Source of the DNA: Salinirubellus litoreus | GTDB lineage: Archaea > Halobacteriota > Halobacteria > Halobacteriales > Haloarculaceae | Assembly: GCF_037335815.1 (NCBI RefSeq) | Contig: NZ_CP147842.1 | Location: forward strand, 500,525 to 564,524 | Reading direction: 5' to 3' | Length of the DNA: 64,000 nucleotides | In this document: positions 1 to 9,159 of the stretch, piece by piece | How positions within the stretch are numbered: position 1 is the stretch's first letter | How the letters are laid out: every line of letters begins with the position of its first letter | Program-made: the position numbers and the translations under genes | Notes under the pieces: model-generated | What the model saw: the letters and a program-made list of their open reading frames with translations, nothing else | Told to the model about the DNA's origin: nothing | Databases searched by the model: none

Positions 1-249
1 CCGCCAGGAGTGTATCGTTGGTTCCCAACGCCACAATCACTCGACGCGCGAACTACGTTCTACGCTCATCTCCTGCCTCCAGCTCGGAAGGCGAACCTCG
101 AGTGGGCTTGGCGATACCTCAGCAGTACGGTCGAGGCTCGATCTCGACGGTGTGAGTTCGATCCGAAGGAACGGTTCCGCTCGTGATCCCCGGCCTCTCA
201 CCGAGTTCCGTTCGGCGGTTCGACGAGCCGGACCTCCTGGGTGCAGCTG

Positions 250-594
250 TCACCGCATCTCATCAAGTGGGACGAACGACCCTTCGTGGGCCGCGATCCA
301 CTCGGAGTGCAGCATTCGCTCACTCTTCGGGAGCGGCGAGATCGTACATGTCTGCACGTCATCGCCCCGCTCCGTGATATCGGCCGTGAACAGCTCTCGT
401 CGATCGGACCAGGGCAGGTCTCCGTCGTCGGCTCTCGTTGGCGGGGTACTCACTCTTATCACCCGTGTCGTGTCACACTGGCGTGCTACACGGGCGTATG
501 CCCCACGTCGATTTAGGTACCATCGTTGTTCCAAGAAATTGGGACTGGACAACCGGAGAGAATCAACGTCGCTCTCAGCCACGAACGAGCCCAT
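250..594 (-). CDS. DUF7511-like small haloarchaeal protein
   Basis: A 114-residue acidic protein whose C-terminus, ending SEWIAAHEGSFVPLDEMR, matches the ending I associate with the haloarchaeal DUF7511 family (a W-I-[ST]-A-x-E-G-S-[FY]-V-x-L-[DE] signature). The function of the family is unknown. The middle of the protein, with a Cys-Thr-Ile-Ser-Pro stretch before the signature, is also family-like. The first 40 residues have no recognisable character, so the true start may lie further in or be affected by an indel. It is transcribed in the same direction as the CBS-HPF gene, about 110 bases downstream of that gene's stop. Family assignment rests on memory of the C-terminal signature only. 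Confidence 0.55.
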   Translation of the reverse strand: MGSFVAESDVDSLRLSSPNFLEQRWYLNRRGAYARVARQCDTTRVIRVSTPPTRADDGDLPWSDRRELFTADITERGDDVQTCTISPLPKSERMLHSEWIAAHEGSFVPLDEMR

Positions 595-705
595 GCTGCC
601 GAATCGATCCCTTCCCGCCCGTCACCGCTGGTCGGTCCGACGGTGACACGGGACACTCGATGCCGAACGGGTCGGTTCAAACGTTGCGCCCCAGGAGGCA
701 GTTGG

Positions 706-1922
706 CTACTCCTCGAGCATCCAGCCGAAGCGCCGCTCCCAGAACGTCTCGTCCGGGGGCTTCTTCGTGCGCCCTTGGGTCTTCTTGTCGCGAATCTGCC
801 GCTCGAGGACGTCCCGCGCCTCGTTGAGCGCATGGCTCGCGCCGTACCCCTCCCCCGATGCGACGTAGAGCCCCTGGTCGGTGTGCAGGCGGATACGGGC
901 GAGCAGCAGTGGCGTCCCCCGATGCTTCTCATCGTGCTCGTGGAGGTGGACCTTCGCGTCGAGAACGTTCATCCCGTGGTCCCGATCGTCGAACTTCTCG
1001 ACCATCGCAACGACCTCCTCGTACTGCACGTCGTCGAGCAGATCCGCGCCGTAGACCTGGACAGCCCGGTTGCCGCCGGCCTCCCAGGTGAGCGCGTCGA
1101 TGACATCCGTCTTTGTGACGATTCCGTAGGGGTGGCCGTCCTCGGTTACGACCAGGGAGGATCCCTCGATGGCGAACATCTCTTCGACGGCGTCTTGGAG
1201 CGTCGCGTCGGGTCTGATCGTCCGCACCGGCGAGACCATGACGTCCCTGACCGGGAGGTCGAGCACCCGTGCGAGCTCCCCTTCGCGTGCCCCGAACCCG
1301 CCACCGCGCGTCCGACCGCTGCTTGCGGAGACGTTCCCGCCGAACGAGTCCGTCCCGCCCGCGTCGCCGCCCTTGCTCTGCTCCGCCGGACGGATCGTGA
1401 GATCGGTCACGTTGTAGAGACTCAGGATACCGACCACTGTGTCGTTCTCAACGACTGGGAGGTGCGTGATCCGGTGCTCCCGGAAGACGTGGAGCGCCTC
1501 GCCGAACGTCGAGTCCGGATCGACCGTGACGAGGTCAGCGGTGTACGCGTTGGCCACGGTCGCCGCATCGAGGAACGGCTGGACTGCCTGTAAGATCGCA
1601 TCAATCGTGACCACCCCCACCAGATCGCGCCCCTCGAACACGGGGAGGATCTGCGAGTCGCTGTCGATCATGAGCTGTGCGACCTTGCGAACGTCCTCAT
1701 CGGGCGTGAGCCTGGGACGTGCCAGACCAGCGATCCGAGCTTCTCGTGGGGCTGGTGGTGTGAGGTGGCGAGTTGTCGCCGCGTGACGACTCCCTCGAAC
1801 TCGTCGCCGTGCACCACCACACCCTTGAGGGTGGGGTCGTCAAACGCACCGACGAGTTTCGACACGGGCGTCTCCGGGTCGAACTGAACGTACTCCTCCG
1901 AGACGATATCAGTGATGTCCAT
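706..1922 (-). CDS. Four-CBS protein fused to a ribosome hibernation (HPF/S30AE) domain, one frameshift
   Basis: Joined over one frameshift near 1714, the product is about 405 residues. It holds four CBS motifs: residues 1-54, 70-110, then two more either side of a Gly/Ser-rich linker. The last 110 residues (from NVLDAKVHLHEH to ERRFGWMLEE) resemble the HPF/YfiA ribosome-binding domain. CBS pairs normally bind adenine nucleotides, and HPF domains park ribosomes in an inactive state, so the likely role is energy-sensed ribosome hibernation in the cytoplasm. The start ATG at 1922 gives the CBS opening MDITDIVSEEYV. Restoring one base after VWHVP yields R-L-T-P-D-E-D-V-R-K-V-A-Q-L in frame with the downstream half. 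It may be a sequencing deletion. Usp, PRTase and PRPP synthetase genes lie close by. Confidence 0.8.
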
Positions 1923-2185
1923 GGTTGGGGGTGTATTCAGCTGGGGCAGTCGTTCGGTCACGTCCGTCCGACTGGGTGACTTCCAAGCGGACCTTCGCGA
2001 GATACCTGCAAGTACTCGCCGGTGGTTCTCGTCGTCTGGAAATCCACAGACGATCCGCCCAGTACGGCGACCGGTGACGTGGCAGATCATTGCCCTCATG
2101 ATAGCCGGGGGCAGTAGAGCCGAGAGCGGTTCTACGGGTCCCAAATCGAGGTATGGAGTCCGGCATCCTGGCATGGCAAGAGAAT

Positions 2186-2608
2186 CTATCGGACCACGGT
2201 GACCGGGATGTCGGCGTGCAGAACCACACCGAAGGCGACGCTCCCGAGGAGCAGTTGCGGGACGTTCGACATCCCTCTACCGCCGATGACGATCTGGTCG
2301 ATCCCGCGTTCGTCGACGTAGTCGAGGACTTCGCGGACTGGATGTCCGATCAGGACCTCCGTCTCGATCTGGACGCCGGCCTCCTCGGCAGCCGTCTCGG
2401 CGTCCTCGAGGAGTTCTTCAGCCCGTTCCGTGGCCCGTCGTCGTAACTCCTCGCGTCCGACGAGGAGCTCTCCATAGGGGGCCCCCAGGTGAGCACGGTC
2501 GATGACGTGCAACGCCGTGATGTCTGCATCGGGAAACGACTCGATGGCGTACTCGAGCGCATCGAGGGACGTATCGGAGCCGTCATAGGGGACCAGGATG
2601 TCCGTCAT
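2186..2608 (-). CDS. Universal stress protein (UspA family)
   Basis: A 140-residue single-domain Usp. It opens with MTDILVPYDGSDTSLDALEYA, which carries the ATP-contacting Asp of the family, and ends with the nucleotide loop IGGRGMSNVPQLLLGSV and PVTVV. The loop keeps the G-x2-G-x9-G-S spacing, so ATP binding is expected, although Met-Ser replaces the usual Arg-Ser/Thr pair. Usp proteins act in the cytoplasm as dimers during starvation, hypoxia or redox stress; the partner here is unknown. It sits between the CBS-HPF gene and the phosphoribosyltransferase gene, all three on the minus strand, and may be cotranscribed with the latter (50-base gap). Confidence 0.92.
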   Translation of the reverse strand: MTDILVPYDGSDTSLDALEYAIESFPDADITALHVIDRAHLGAPYGELLVGREELRRRATERAEELLEDAETAAEEAGVQIETEVLIGHPVREVLDYVDERGIDQIVIGGRGMSNVPQLLLGSVAFGVVLHADIPVTVVR

Positions 2609-2658
2609 CGGTCACGGACCCCCCCGCATTCTGGAAGGGATGGTGTCCAGTCGACCCG

Positions 2659-3306
2659 TCATTCTGCTCCCGTGTCAAGGTACGTCATCGCCTCCTCGTC
2701 GGAGACCTGCTCGAACCGTTCATAGAACTGGCCGACGCCCATGAAGCTCTCCGGCGTTTCAAGGCAGACGACCTCATCAGCCATCTCCTCCAGTTCGTGG
2801 ATGGTCTCCGGCGGGCCGACGGGCACCGCGAGCACGATCCGATCGACGCTGGCGTTGCGAAGCCGAAGCAGACATGCCTTGATTGTTGAGCCCGTCGCAA
2901 CGCCATCGTCGACGACAACCGCGGTCCTGCCGGACAGGTCGGGCTCGGCCCGGTCGCCCCGGTACCGCTCGGCCTTCTGGCGAGCGTTAGCCGCTTCCTC
3001 CTCGCGCTTGCGCTCGAAGTACATCTCGTCGCCGCCCGTTCCACGGAAGGTCTCCTCATTGCGCCAGACGCTCCCGTCGCTCGCGACGGCGCCGATGGCG
3101 TACTCCGGGTTTCCCGGCGCACCGATCTTCGTCGCGACGACGATGTCCAGCGGGACATCGAGCGCGTCCGCGACGGCCCGCCCGAGCGGAAGGCCGCCCC
3201 TGGGAATGGCGAGGACAATATCCGCGTCGATCTCCCGCTCGCGGAGTGTCTCTCCGAGCAGTTCTCCCGCTTCCGTTCGATCCCTGAATCGACGAGGTCT
3301 CGGCAT
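2659..3306 (-). CDS. Phosphoribosyltransferase family protein
   Basis: This 215-residue protein has the PRTase fold. The PRPP loop is AVVVDDGVATGST (residues 129-141), and an upstream loop AIPRGGLPLGRAV provides the pyrophosphate-binding region. The base or acceptor substrate cannot be read from the sequence. In many bacteria this PRTase type is fused to a dienelactone hydrolase-like domain (mycobacterial Rv0571c is one I recall, and it belongs to the DosR regulon). Here the hydrolase partner is a separate gene on the opposite strand starting 103 bases away, so the two share a divergent promoter region. The PRPP synthetase gene just beyond could supply its substrate. Confidence 0.9.
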   Translation of the reverse strand: MPRPRRFRDRTEAGELLGETLREREIDADIVLAIPRGGLPLGRAVADALDVPLDIVVATKIGAPGNPEYAIGAVASDGSVWRNEETFRGTGGDEMYFERKREEEAANARQKAERYRGDRAEPDLSGRTAVVVDDGVATGSTIKACLLRLRNASVDRIVLAVPVGPPETIHELEEMADEVVCLETPESFMGVGQFYERFEQVSDEEAMTYLDTGAE

Positions 3307-3408
3307 CGTTCTCTGAAGAGAGCTGACTCACACCAATGTAGTACACGGCTGTTCCTGTGAGATGGGAAGGACCGTGTCTGTGAACCTGCTGGGAGTGTCG
3401 GTTCGGGC

Positions 3409-4047
3409 ATGCCCCGGAGTTCAGAGGACCTGGTATCAATCCCGGTCGATGACGTCGAACTCGAGGGAATGCTCGAGATTCCGGATGGTACGTCGGGACT
3501 GGTCGTTTTCGCTCATGGGAGCGGTTCCAGCCGGAAGAGCCCGCGAAACAACTACGTCGCAGAGGTCATCCGCGAGCGAGGCCTCGGGACGCTGCTGTTC
3601 GATCTCCTGACCGAGGAGGAGGAACGGGCCCGCGAGAACCGCTTCGATATCGAGTTACTGACCGACCGACTCGTCGCAGTCACCGAGTGGCTTCGAGGGC
3701 ACGGGGCGACCCGCGAGCTGTCTGTAGGATACTTCGGGTCGAGCACGGGTGCCGCCTCGGCGCTCCGGGCAGCGGCCCGGCGCGAGGACGTCGACGCGGT
3801 CGTCTCGCGCGGTGGTCGCGTCGACCTGGCCTCGGCGGTGCTCGAGGAGGTCCAGGCACCGACGCTGTTCGTCGTCGGGGAGGACGACACGCAGGTCCTC
3901 GAACTCAATCGCGAGGCCTACGACGAACTCCCCGGCGAGCGGGACCTTCACGTGGTGCCCGGCGCGGGTCACCTCTTCGAGGGCGAGGGCGAACTCGAAG
4001 AGGTCGCCGACGTCGCCGCCGACTGGTTCGCCGAGCACCTCCGATGA
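3409..4047 (+). CDS. Alpha/beta hydrolase (dienelactone hydrolase-like)
   Basis: A 212-residue cytoplasmic alpha/beta hydrolase. The oxyanion strand is VVFAHGSGSSRKSPRN. The nucleophile elbow is Gly-Ser-Ser-Thr-Gly near residue 112, the acid lies in VVGEDDTQV and the catalytic His in PGAGHLFEG. It corresponds to the C-terminal half of bacterial PRTase-hydrolase fusion proteins. Its substrate is unknown. The gene is divergent from the PRTase gene, with starts 103 bases apart, and is followed by PRPP synthetase on the same strand after a 310-base gap. The reading frame is intact. Confidence 0.88.
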   Translation: MPRSSEDLVSIPVDDVELEGMLEIPDGTSGLVVFAHGSGSSRKSPRNNYVAEVIRERGLGTLLFDLLTEEEERARENRFDIELLTDRLVAVTEWLRGHGATRELSVGYFGSSTGAASALRAAARREDVDAVVSRGGRVDLASAVLEEVQAPTLFVVGEDDTQVLELNREAYDELPGERDLHVVPGAGHLFEGEGELEEVADVAADWFAEHLR

Positions 4048-4360
4048 CGGTCTCCCGTCACTATCCCCTCGTCGATCCGACTGTCGCTCCTCGCATGTCC
4101 GATCCGATACTACTCGGGCGTGCAGCTACGACCATCCCACCCTTCCGACGATCCGCGCCCTCGGGGAGACGGTGGGTCGGAAGCAACGACGTGTCGAGAC
4201 GGCCGGTCGGCCGGCGCTCGAACGGGGTCGACGTCAGGGAGTCCCATCGGGAGATCCGTCGCCGCACGGAACCGTTCCGTGTATGGATTCGGGGCCATCC
4301 TGTACCGGCTGTTCGGGGACGAGCTAGTCGTGACGCCACGGGCCCAGGGGTGTGGTCCTG
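4048..4360. other. Intergenic region
   Basis: Between the hydrolase and PRPP synthetase genes. Open frames exist on the minus strand but show neither family resemblance nor haloarchaeal codon bias. I see no RNA gene or repeat here. Confidence 0.5.
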
Positions 4361-5178
4361 ATGGATTTCGTCGTTACGCCGACGGCCGAACACTTCGATA
4401 TCGACGCACACCGACTCGGGGAGCATTCACAGGACGAGACTCGCACCTTCCCCGATGGCGAAGTTTACGTTCAGTTGGAGGCGCTCGCTTCGATCGACCG
4501 TGCCACGGTGATCCACTCGGGACAGCCACACCCGAATCGCGGACTGGCATACCTCTACGGCGTGCTCGACCTGCTCCGGACGAACGGCTGTACGATCACG
4601 CTCGTGTTCACGTACGTCCCGTACTGTCGACAGGATTCGGAGTTCTACGCCGGAACGCTGAACTACGCTCGATCGCTCCTCCGTATGGTAACCGACTGCT
4701 ACGGGGTGGATCGTATCTATGCCGTCGATCCGCATTTCAGTCACCAGGAGTGGATCCGAGACTTCCCCGTAGAGCGGCTCGAGGCGTATCCGCTGATCCA
4801 CGAACGGGTCGAAATGGAAGACTACGTGGTGGTCGGGCCGGATCTCGGCGCAGTCGAGCGGTTCGACATCCCGGGCTTCGAAAAGACCCGGACAGGCGCA
4901 CGCGACGTCGAACTGGCGGGCGAGTTCGATGTCGGGGGGCAGAACGTGCTGGTGTTCGATGACCTCATTGCCACTGGGGGGACGATGGTGAGCGCCTTCG
5001 AGCGGTTGAAAGATCAGGACGCGGCCACCGTCCAGGCTGCCGCGATCCACGGCGTCCTAGAAGACGGCGTCGAGCGTGTTCGGGAGACCGACGACACACT
5101 CTATCTGACGAATACGATCGCGAGGAAGCAGCCGACATCGGCGCCGAACCATTGATCGAGAACACGGTTCCTGGGTGA
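4361..5178 (+). CDS. prs: Ribose-phosphate diphosphokinase (PRPP synthetase), C-terminal frameshift
   Basis: This enzyme makes PRPP from ribose 5-phosphate and ATP. It shows the PRPP-synthetase order: N-terminal FPDGEVYVQL, the ATP-site region FTYVPYCRQDSEFY, the metal-binding VDPHFSHQE, and the PRPP loop VFDDLIATGGTM. As read, the frame runs to a stop at 5155 and ends in a basic, unrelated tail. Shifting one base near 5127 restores IAREAADIGAEPLIENTVPG and a stop at 5178, giving about 272 residues, typical for archaeal enzymes. I chose ATG 4361 over an upstream GTG at 4352 because homologues begin M-[DI]-[FI]-V. It sits beside a PRPP-using transferase. Confidence 0.85.
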
Positions 5179-5356
5179 ACGGCTGTCTCTCCGACGATCG
5201 GGTATCGATCGCGGTACTTGGAGCCCGCGCGTCGAATACAGGCTGCTCGCAGTCCCCCTCTCCATCCGACCCCCGTCCCGTAGTCCGGAACAGTTCCATG
5301 ATCGCGCCGTGTATTCGCCGTGTAGTGTAGACGAATATACCGCGCAAGCCGGGCGT

Positions 5357-5721
5357 TCAGCGGATGAACTCGCTTACGATACCACCCGCGATGGCCAAAG
5401 TGATTGCACCGGCGATAAAGGGCGCTCCCGGAGCGAATCCCGCGACTACGACGAGGTACACGCTAATGGCGCTCACGGTGCCGACCGCGATCGAGACGCG
5501 GATGGCGAGCGACTGGATACCTCCTGACCGAGTTCCCGTCGCATTTCGACCGAGGGATATGCCACCGAGAACGCCGAAGAGGAGGGCGCCGATCGAAACG
5601 ACAGCGGCAGGAACAGATTCCCGATCCGGAAAAGTGGCTCGATACCAGTACTAGGGGGTGGATAGGCGATTACAACAGCGATGAATGCGACGACGACCAG
5701 TGCTTCACCGAGTCGATCCAT
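5357..5721 (-). CDS. Small haloarchaeal membrane protein, frameshifted
   Basis: Two minus-strand frames join into a roughly 121-residue protein with about four hydrophobic segments. They are ALVVVAFIAVVIAY (N-terminal, from ATG 5721), then after a one-base shift near 5630 AAVVSIGALLFGVLGGISLG, AVGTVSAISVYLVVVAGFAP and FIAGAITLAIAGGIVSEFIR. No family is recognised. The hydrophobic pattern continuing past the break is the main evidence that this is a gene rather than chance. A longer plus-strand frame across the same bases is its shadow. Confidence 0.5.
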
Positions 5722-5941
5722 GTCGGCTACAATTCCCTCGTTTGCCCCTACTGAAAAGTACCTTCTGGATATACCGGGTTACCAGCATCGACGCCGGTTC
5801 CATTGAGTCGGTGATCTCGGCTCGATATCCCGGATCACACACTCGATACCAGGTGGGTGGACAGGGATCAGGATCGCGAGCGAACGGGGATGCCTCGAGA
5901 ATACGGGGGTCCGGTACGATTCGAACATCACGAACAAGAGG

Positions 5942-5948
5942 TATATAG
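5942..5948 (+). promoter_or_regulatory. TATA element of rdfA
   Basis: GTATATAG lies centred about 31 bases before the ATG at 5976, placing the expected transcription start a few bases before the start codon (leaderless or nearly so). Confidence 0.55.
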
Positions 5949-5975
5949 CGCAGGAGGAGTACAGAACCGTGTGCG

Positions 5976-6617
5976 ATGGGTAGCGACGACACGTCGCCGA
6001 CGACTTCCACGGGATCTCGGTGCAATTGTAAGATCGGCAAGGCGATCGAGCGGTTCGGCCTGACCGAACTGAACGGCGACCTGATCGACGCGTGGACGGG
6101 GGCGGCGGACGGAGCGAGCCTGCGGGACCTCGAACGCGAGATCAATCGGCGCGTGCTCTCGGCCGCACTTCGAGCGGCGGCCGTCGACCCGCCCGAGGGC
6201 AGTGTGGAAGCGACCTACCGCGTGCTTACCGAAGACGACAGCGGTGGGGGCCGCGTGGCGATCCGGAACCGACTCGACCGACAGGGAGTCGATATCGACG
6301 CTGTCGAGAACGCCTTCGTCTCCCACCAGACGGTCCATAACCACTTGCGGAGGTGTCTCGACGTCAGTCATAATTCCGAGTCCCCGACTCCCGAGGAACG
6401 GCTCGACACGGGCCGCCAGACCGTGACAGCCCTCCGCTCTCGGCTCGAGGCCGTGACGGAGACCGTCGTCGACCAGTTACGACGCGCGGACGTGCTCTCG
6501 CTCCCGCCGTTCGATGTCTACGTCGATGTCAACGTCGCCTGCCGCGAGTGTGGACGGTATCACTCGATCGAAGAGTTGCTTTCGACTCGTGGGTGTGCCT
6601 GTCGCGACGATGACTGA
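5976..6617 (+). CDS. rdfA: Rod-determining factor RdfA family protein
   Basis: A 213-residue haloarchaeal protein of the RdfA family, which I recognise from its opening Cys-x-Cys-K-I-G-K element, the central segment with an HTH-like QTVHNHLRRCLD, and the C-terminal zinc site (CRECG ... CAC). In Haloferax volcanii one member (HVO_2174) is needed for the rod cell shape and lies next to an SMC-like gene, the arrangement seen here. The protein is probably a cytoplasmic DNA- or partner-binding regulator. It is followed after 71 bases by the SMC-related gene on the same strand. Other RdfA paralogues may have different roles, so shape control is inferred only by family. Confidence 0.85.
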   Translation: MGSDDTSPTTSTGSRCNCKIGKAIERFGLTELNGDLIDAWTGAADGASLRDLEREINRRVLSAALRAAAVDPPEGSVEATYRVLTEDDSGGGRVAIRNRLDRQGVDIDAVENAFVSHQTVHNHLRRCLDVSHNSESPTPEERLDTGRQTVTALRSRLEAVTETVVDQLRRADVLSLPPFDVYVDVNVACRECGRYHSIEELLSTRGCACRDDD

Positions 6618-6688
6618 CGGGCGGGGAACCGGCCTGTTTTGAGACGGTCGTGACGTATATAGCGTTTCACACCGACCTTCGAGTTCGT

Positions 6689-8659
6689 ATGTCGGAGATG
6701 TCGTCGCCGGAGGTGACGAACGCATCGGCGGAGGTCGATGTCGTTAATATCGGAGGGATCATTGACACGTCGGTCTCCCTCCGACCGGGTGTGAACGTGC
6801 TGACCGGTCGGAACGCGACTAACCGGACGTCGTTCCTTCGAGCACTGATGGCGGCACTCGGCAGCGACAGAGTGTCGCTCAAGAGTGACACCGAACAGGG
6901 GTCAGTCAAACTCACGCTCGGCGACCAGACCTATACCCGGACGCTACGGCGCGACGGGTCGGGGTCACGTATCCAGCTCGACGGCGATCCCTACCTCGAG
7001 GAGTCCACAGCCGCGAACCTGTTCGCCTTCCTCCTCGAGGACAACGAAGCACGGCAAAGCGTCGTCCGGGCGGATGGGCTCCGTGAGGTCATGATGGAGC
7101 CGGTCGACGTCGAATCGATCCGAGCCGAGATCGAACGGCTGGAGGCGAAGAAACGCGACCTCGAAACCCGGCTGGACGATCTCGAAGGCGCCCGCGACCG
7201 ACTCGTCGAGCTGCGATCCCGACGTGCGGAACTGGAAGACGAGCTCGAGGAGAAGCGGGCCGAGCTGGATGACATCGAAGCGACCATCGAGGCGGCCGAC
7301 ACGAGCGTCGAGGAGACGCGTAAAGAGCAGAAGACGTTCGAATCGACGTTGGGTGCCCTCCGGGATGCCCGTTCGACACTCGAGGACATTCGGTTCAAGA
7401 TAGAATCCGAACGGGAGAGCCTCACGTCGACCCGAGACTCGATCGAGGCGGCCCGCGAGGAACTGGACGAACTCGACGAGGTAGAGTCGGAGATCGCGGT
7501 CGTAGAGGAGCGGATAGAGGCGCTAACCGACCGGAAACGCGAACTCGATTCGACCGTCAACGGACTTCAGAACCTCATTCGGTTCAACGAGGAGGTGCTC
7601 GACGGCGAGAACGACCTCCGGGAAACGCTCCGGTCGATCGAGGACGGTCCCGCCGATGATGGTGACACCGGCTCGATTACCGACCAACTCGTCGCGGACG
7701 AACGGGTCTGCTGGACCTGCGGGACCGAGGTCGAACGGAACCGCATCGAGTCGATGCTCGACCGATTGCGGTCGACGAGCCGAGAGAAACAGCAGGAACG
7801 GAGTGACCTCACCTCGGACCTCGACGAGCTTCGTACACGCCGACGAGAACTGGTGTCGCAGCGCGATCGTCGACAGGAACTCAAGGAGCGTATCGAACGC
7901 CTCGAAGAGGAGGCCGACGAACGTGAAGGTCGTCTCGAGCGGTTGACCGAGGAACACGAGACCGCCGAGCGCCGAGTGAGGAAGTTAGAGTCCCGCGCGG
8001 ACGAACTTCGGACTGACGATGACGACGAGCTGCTCGAACTGCACAGTGAAGCCAATGAAATCGAGTTCGAGATCGGTCGGTTGAGTACTCAACTGGAGGA
8101 GATAAGCGATGAGATCGAAGATATCGAGTCACAGTTGATACAAGAATCGGAACTCGAGAACCGGCGTCAGGATATCCAAGCCGAACTCGAAGAACTCCGG
8201 ACAAAGGTCGACAAGATGGAGCGAGACGCGGTCTCGCAGTTCAACGACCACATGGAGACACTCCTCGAGATCCTCGAGTACAATGATCTTGAGCGCGTCT
8301 GGATCGAGCGCCGGAACAGCGAGAGGAGCAAGAGCCGCCGATCGACGTCAGACAGTCGATTTGACCTCCACGTCGTACGGAAGGGCGAATCGGGAGCGGC
8401 GTATGAAGACACCGTCGACCATCTGTCGGAGAGTGAACGAGAGGTAGTTGGGTTAGTTTTCGCGCTCGCGGGCTACCTTGTCCACGAGGTCAACGAGGAA
8501 CTCCCGTTCGTACTCCTGGATTCGCTGGAATCGATTGACGCGAACCGCTTGGATGCGCTCATCGGATACTTCAGCGGGTATGCGGACTACCTGGTCGCCC
8601 TCCTCCCGGAAGACGCGTCCGAAATCACCATCGAGCACCACCGAGTGACCGACATCTGA
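6689..8659 (+). CDS. Archaea-specific SMC-related protein (Sph-type, Rad50-like zinc hook)
   Basis: A 656-residue SMC/Rad50-like ATPase. It has a Walker A variant TGRNATNRTSFLRALM near residue 40, and long charged coiled coils on either side of a zinc hook Cys-Trp-Thr-Cys-Gly at residues 341-345. The C-terminal head has the signature region DHLSESEREVVGLVFALAGY and Walker B PFVLLDSLESID. It is shorter than true SMC (about 1,150) and matches the haloarchaeal Sph group. I chose ATG 6689 because a TATA element (6655-6662) lies about 30 bases upstream. It is paired with RdfA, so DNA organisation or cell-shape control is likely. Frame intact. Confidence 0.9.
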   Translation: MSEMSSPEVTNASAEVDVVNIGGIIDTSVSLRPGVNVLTGRNATNRTSFLRALMAALGSDRVSLKSDTEQGSVKLTLGDQTYTRTLRRDGSGSRIQLDGDPYLEESTAANLFAFLLEDNEARQSVVRADGLREVMMEPVDVESIRAEIERLEAKKRDLETRLDDLEGARDRLVELRSRRAELEDELEEKRAELDDIEATIEAADTSVEETRKEQKTFESTLGALRDARSTLEDIRFKIESERESLTSTRDSIEAAREELDELDEVESEIAVVEERIEALTDRKRELDSTVNGLQNLIRFNEEVLDGENDLRETLRSIEDGPADDGDTGSITDQLVADERVCWTCGTEVERNRIESMLDRLRSTSREKQQERSDLTSDLDELRTRRRELVSQRDRRQELKERIERLEEEADEREGRLERLTEEHETAERRVRKLESRADELRTDDDDELLELHSEANEIEFEIGRLSTQLEEISDEIEDIESQLIQESELENRRQDIQAELEELRTKVDKMERDAVSQFNDHMETLLEILEYNDLERVWIERRNSERSKSRRSTSDSRFDLHVVRKGESGAAYEDTVDHLSESEREVVGLVFALAGYLVHEVNEELPFVLLDSLESIDANRLDALIGYFSGYADYLVALLPEDASEITIEHHRVTDI

Positions 8660-9159
8660 CCCGGCTATTCTACCGGCGGGATCCATTCGAACGGAGCTCG
8701 CGCATCGGTACTGCTTCGGAGTCGGCGCCAACCCGTATCAAGCCAGGGAAACGCCGGTCTGAATCGGATCGGATCTCCCGGGGCCGGTTCCGTTCGTTTT
8801 GAGTGGCAAACCCCTGCTCCGTACGGTTGCTGAAGAAGAGCGTACAGTCGCTCGCTCCGGGGAACACGAGATGATCCTCCCGTCCGGCCACATGTGGTCA
8901 AGAGGGCATCGGCCACCTCGCACGAACTGGTCATGAAGGCCAGTTCGTTCGACGGAGCGGAGCACCGACAGTCGACGGACATTTGCGCAGGAATCGGTCT
9001 GTCTAACGGTAGGTGTGACCCGACGTTCGACTCTTCTGCTGACGTTTACGTTGAGTTGGGATGCCACGAATCCGGATCGACCACCCCGTGAAATACAACC
9101 ATTATTAGGTAATTTTTCGGATGTGATGTATCGGAGTTTGACGGCACTAGTTCCGTCAA
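8660..9159. other. Intergenic region
   Basis: About 500 bases between the convergent SMC-related and TFB genes. Several frames stay open but none looks like a protein family. There is an AT-rich patch around 9100-9135. I see no repeat or RNA gene. Confidence 0.5.

Noticed and set aside
1..249. Possible gene at the left edge
   Set aside because: Frames are open but show no codon bias or family resemblance; nothing can be supported.
526..1593. A 355-codon plus-strand frame
   Set aside because: It is the antisense shadow of the CBS-HPF gene, which has recognisable domains.
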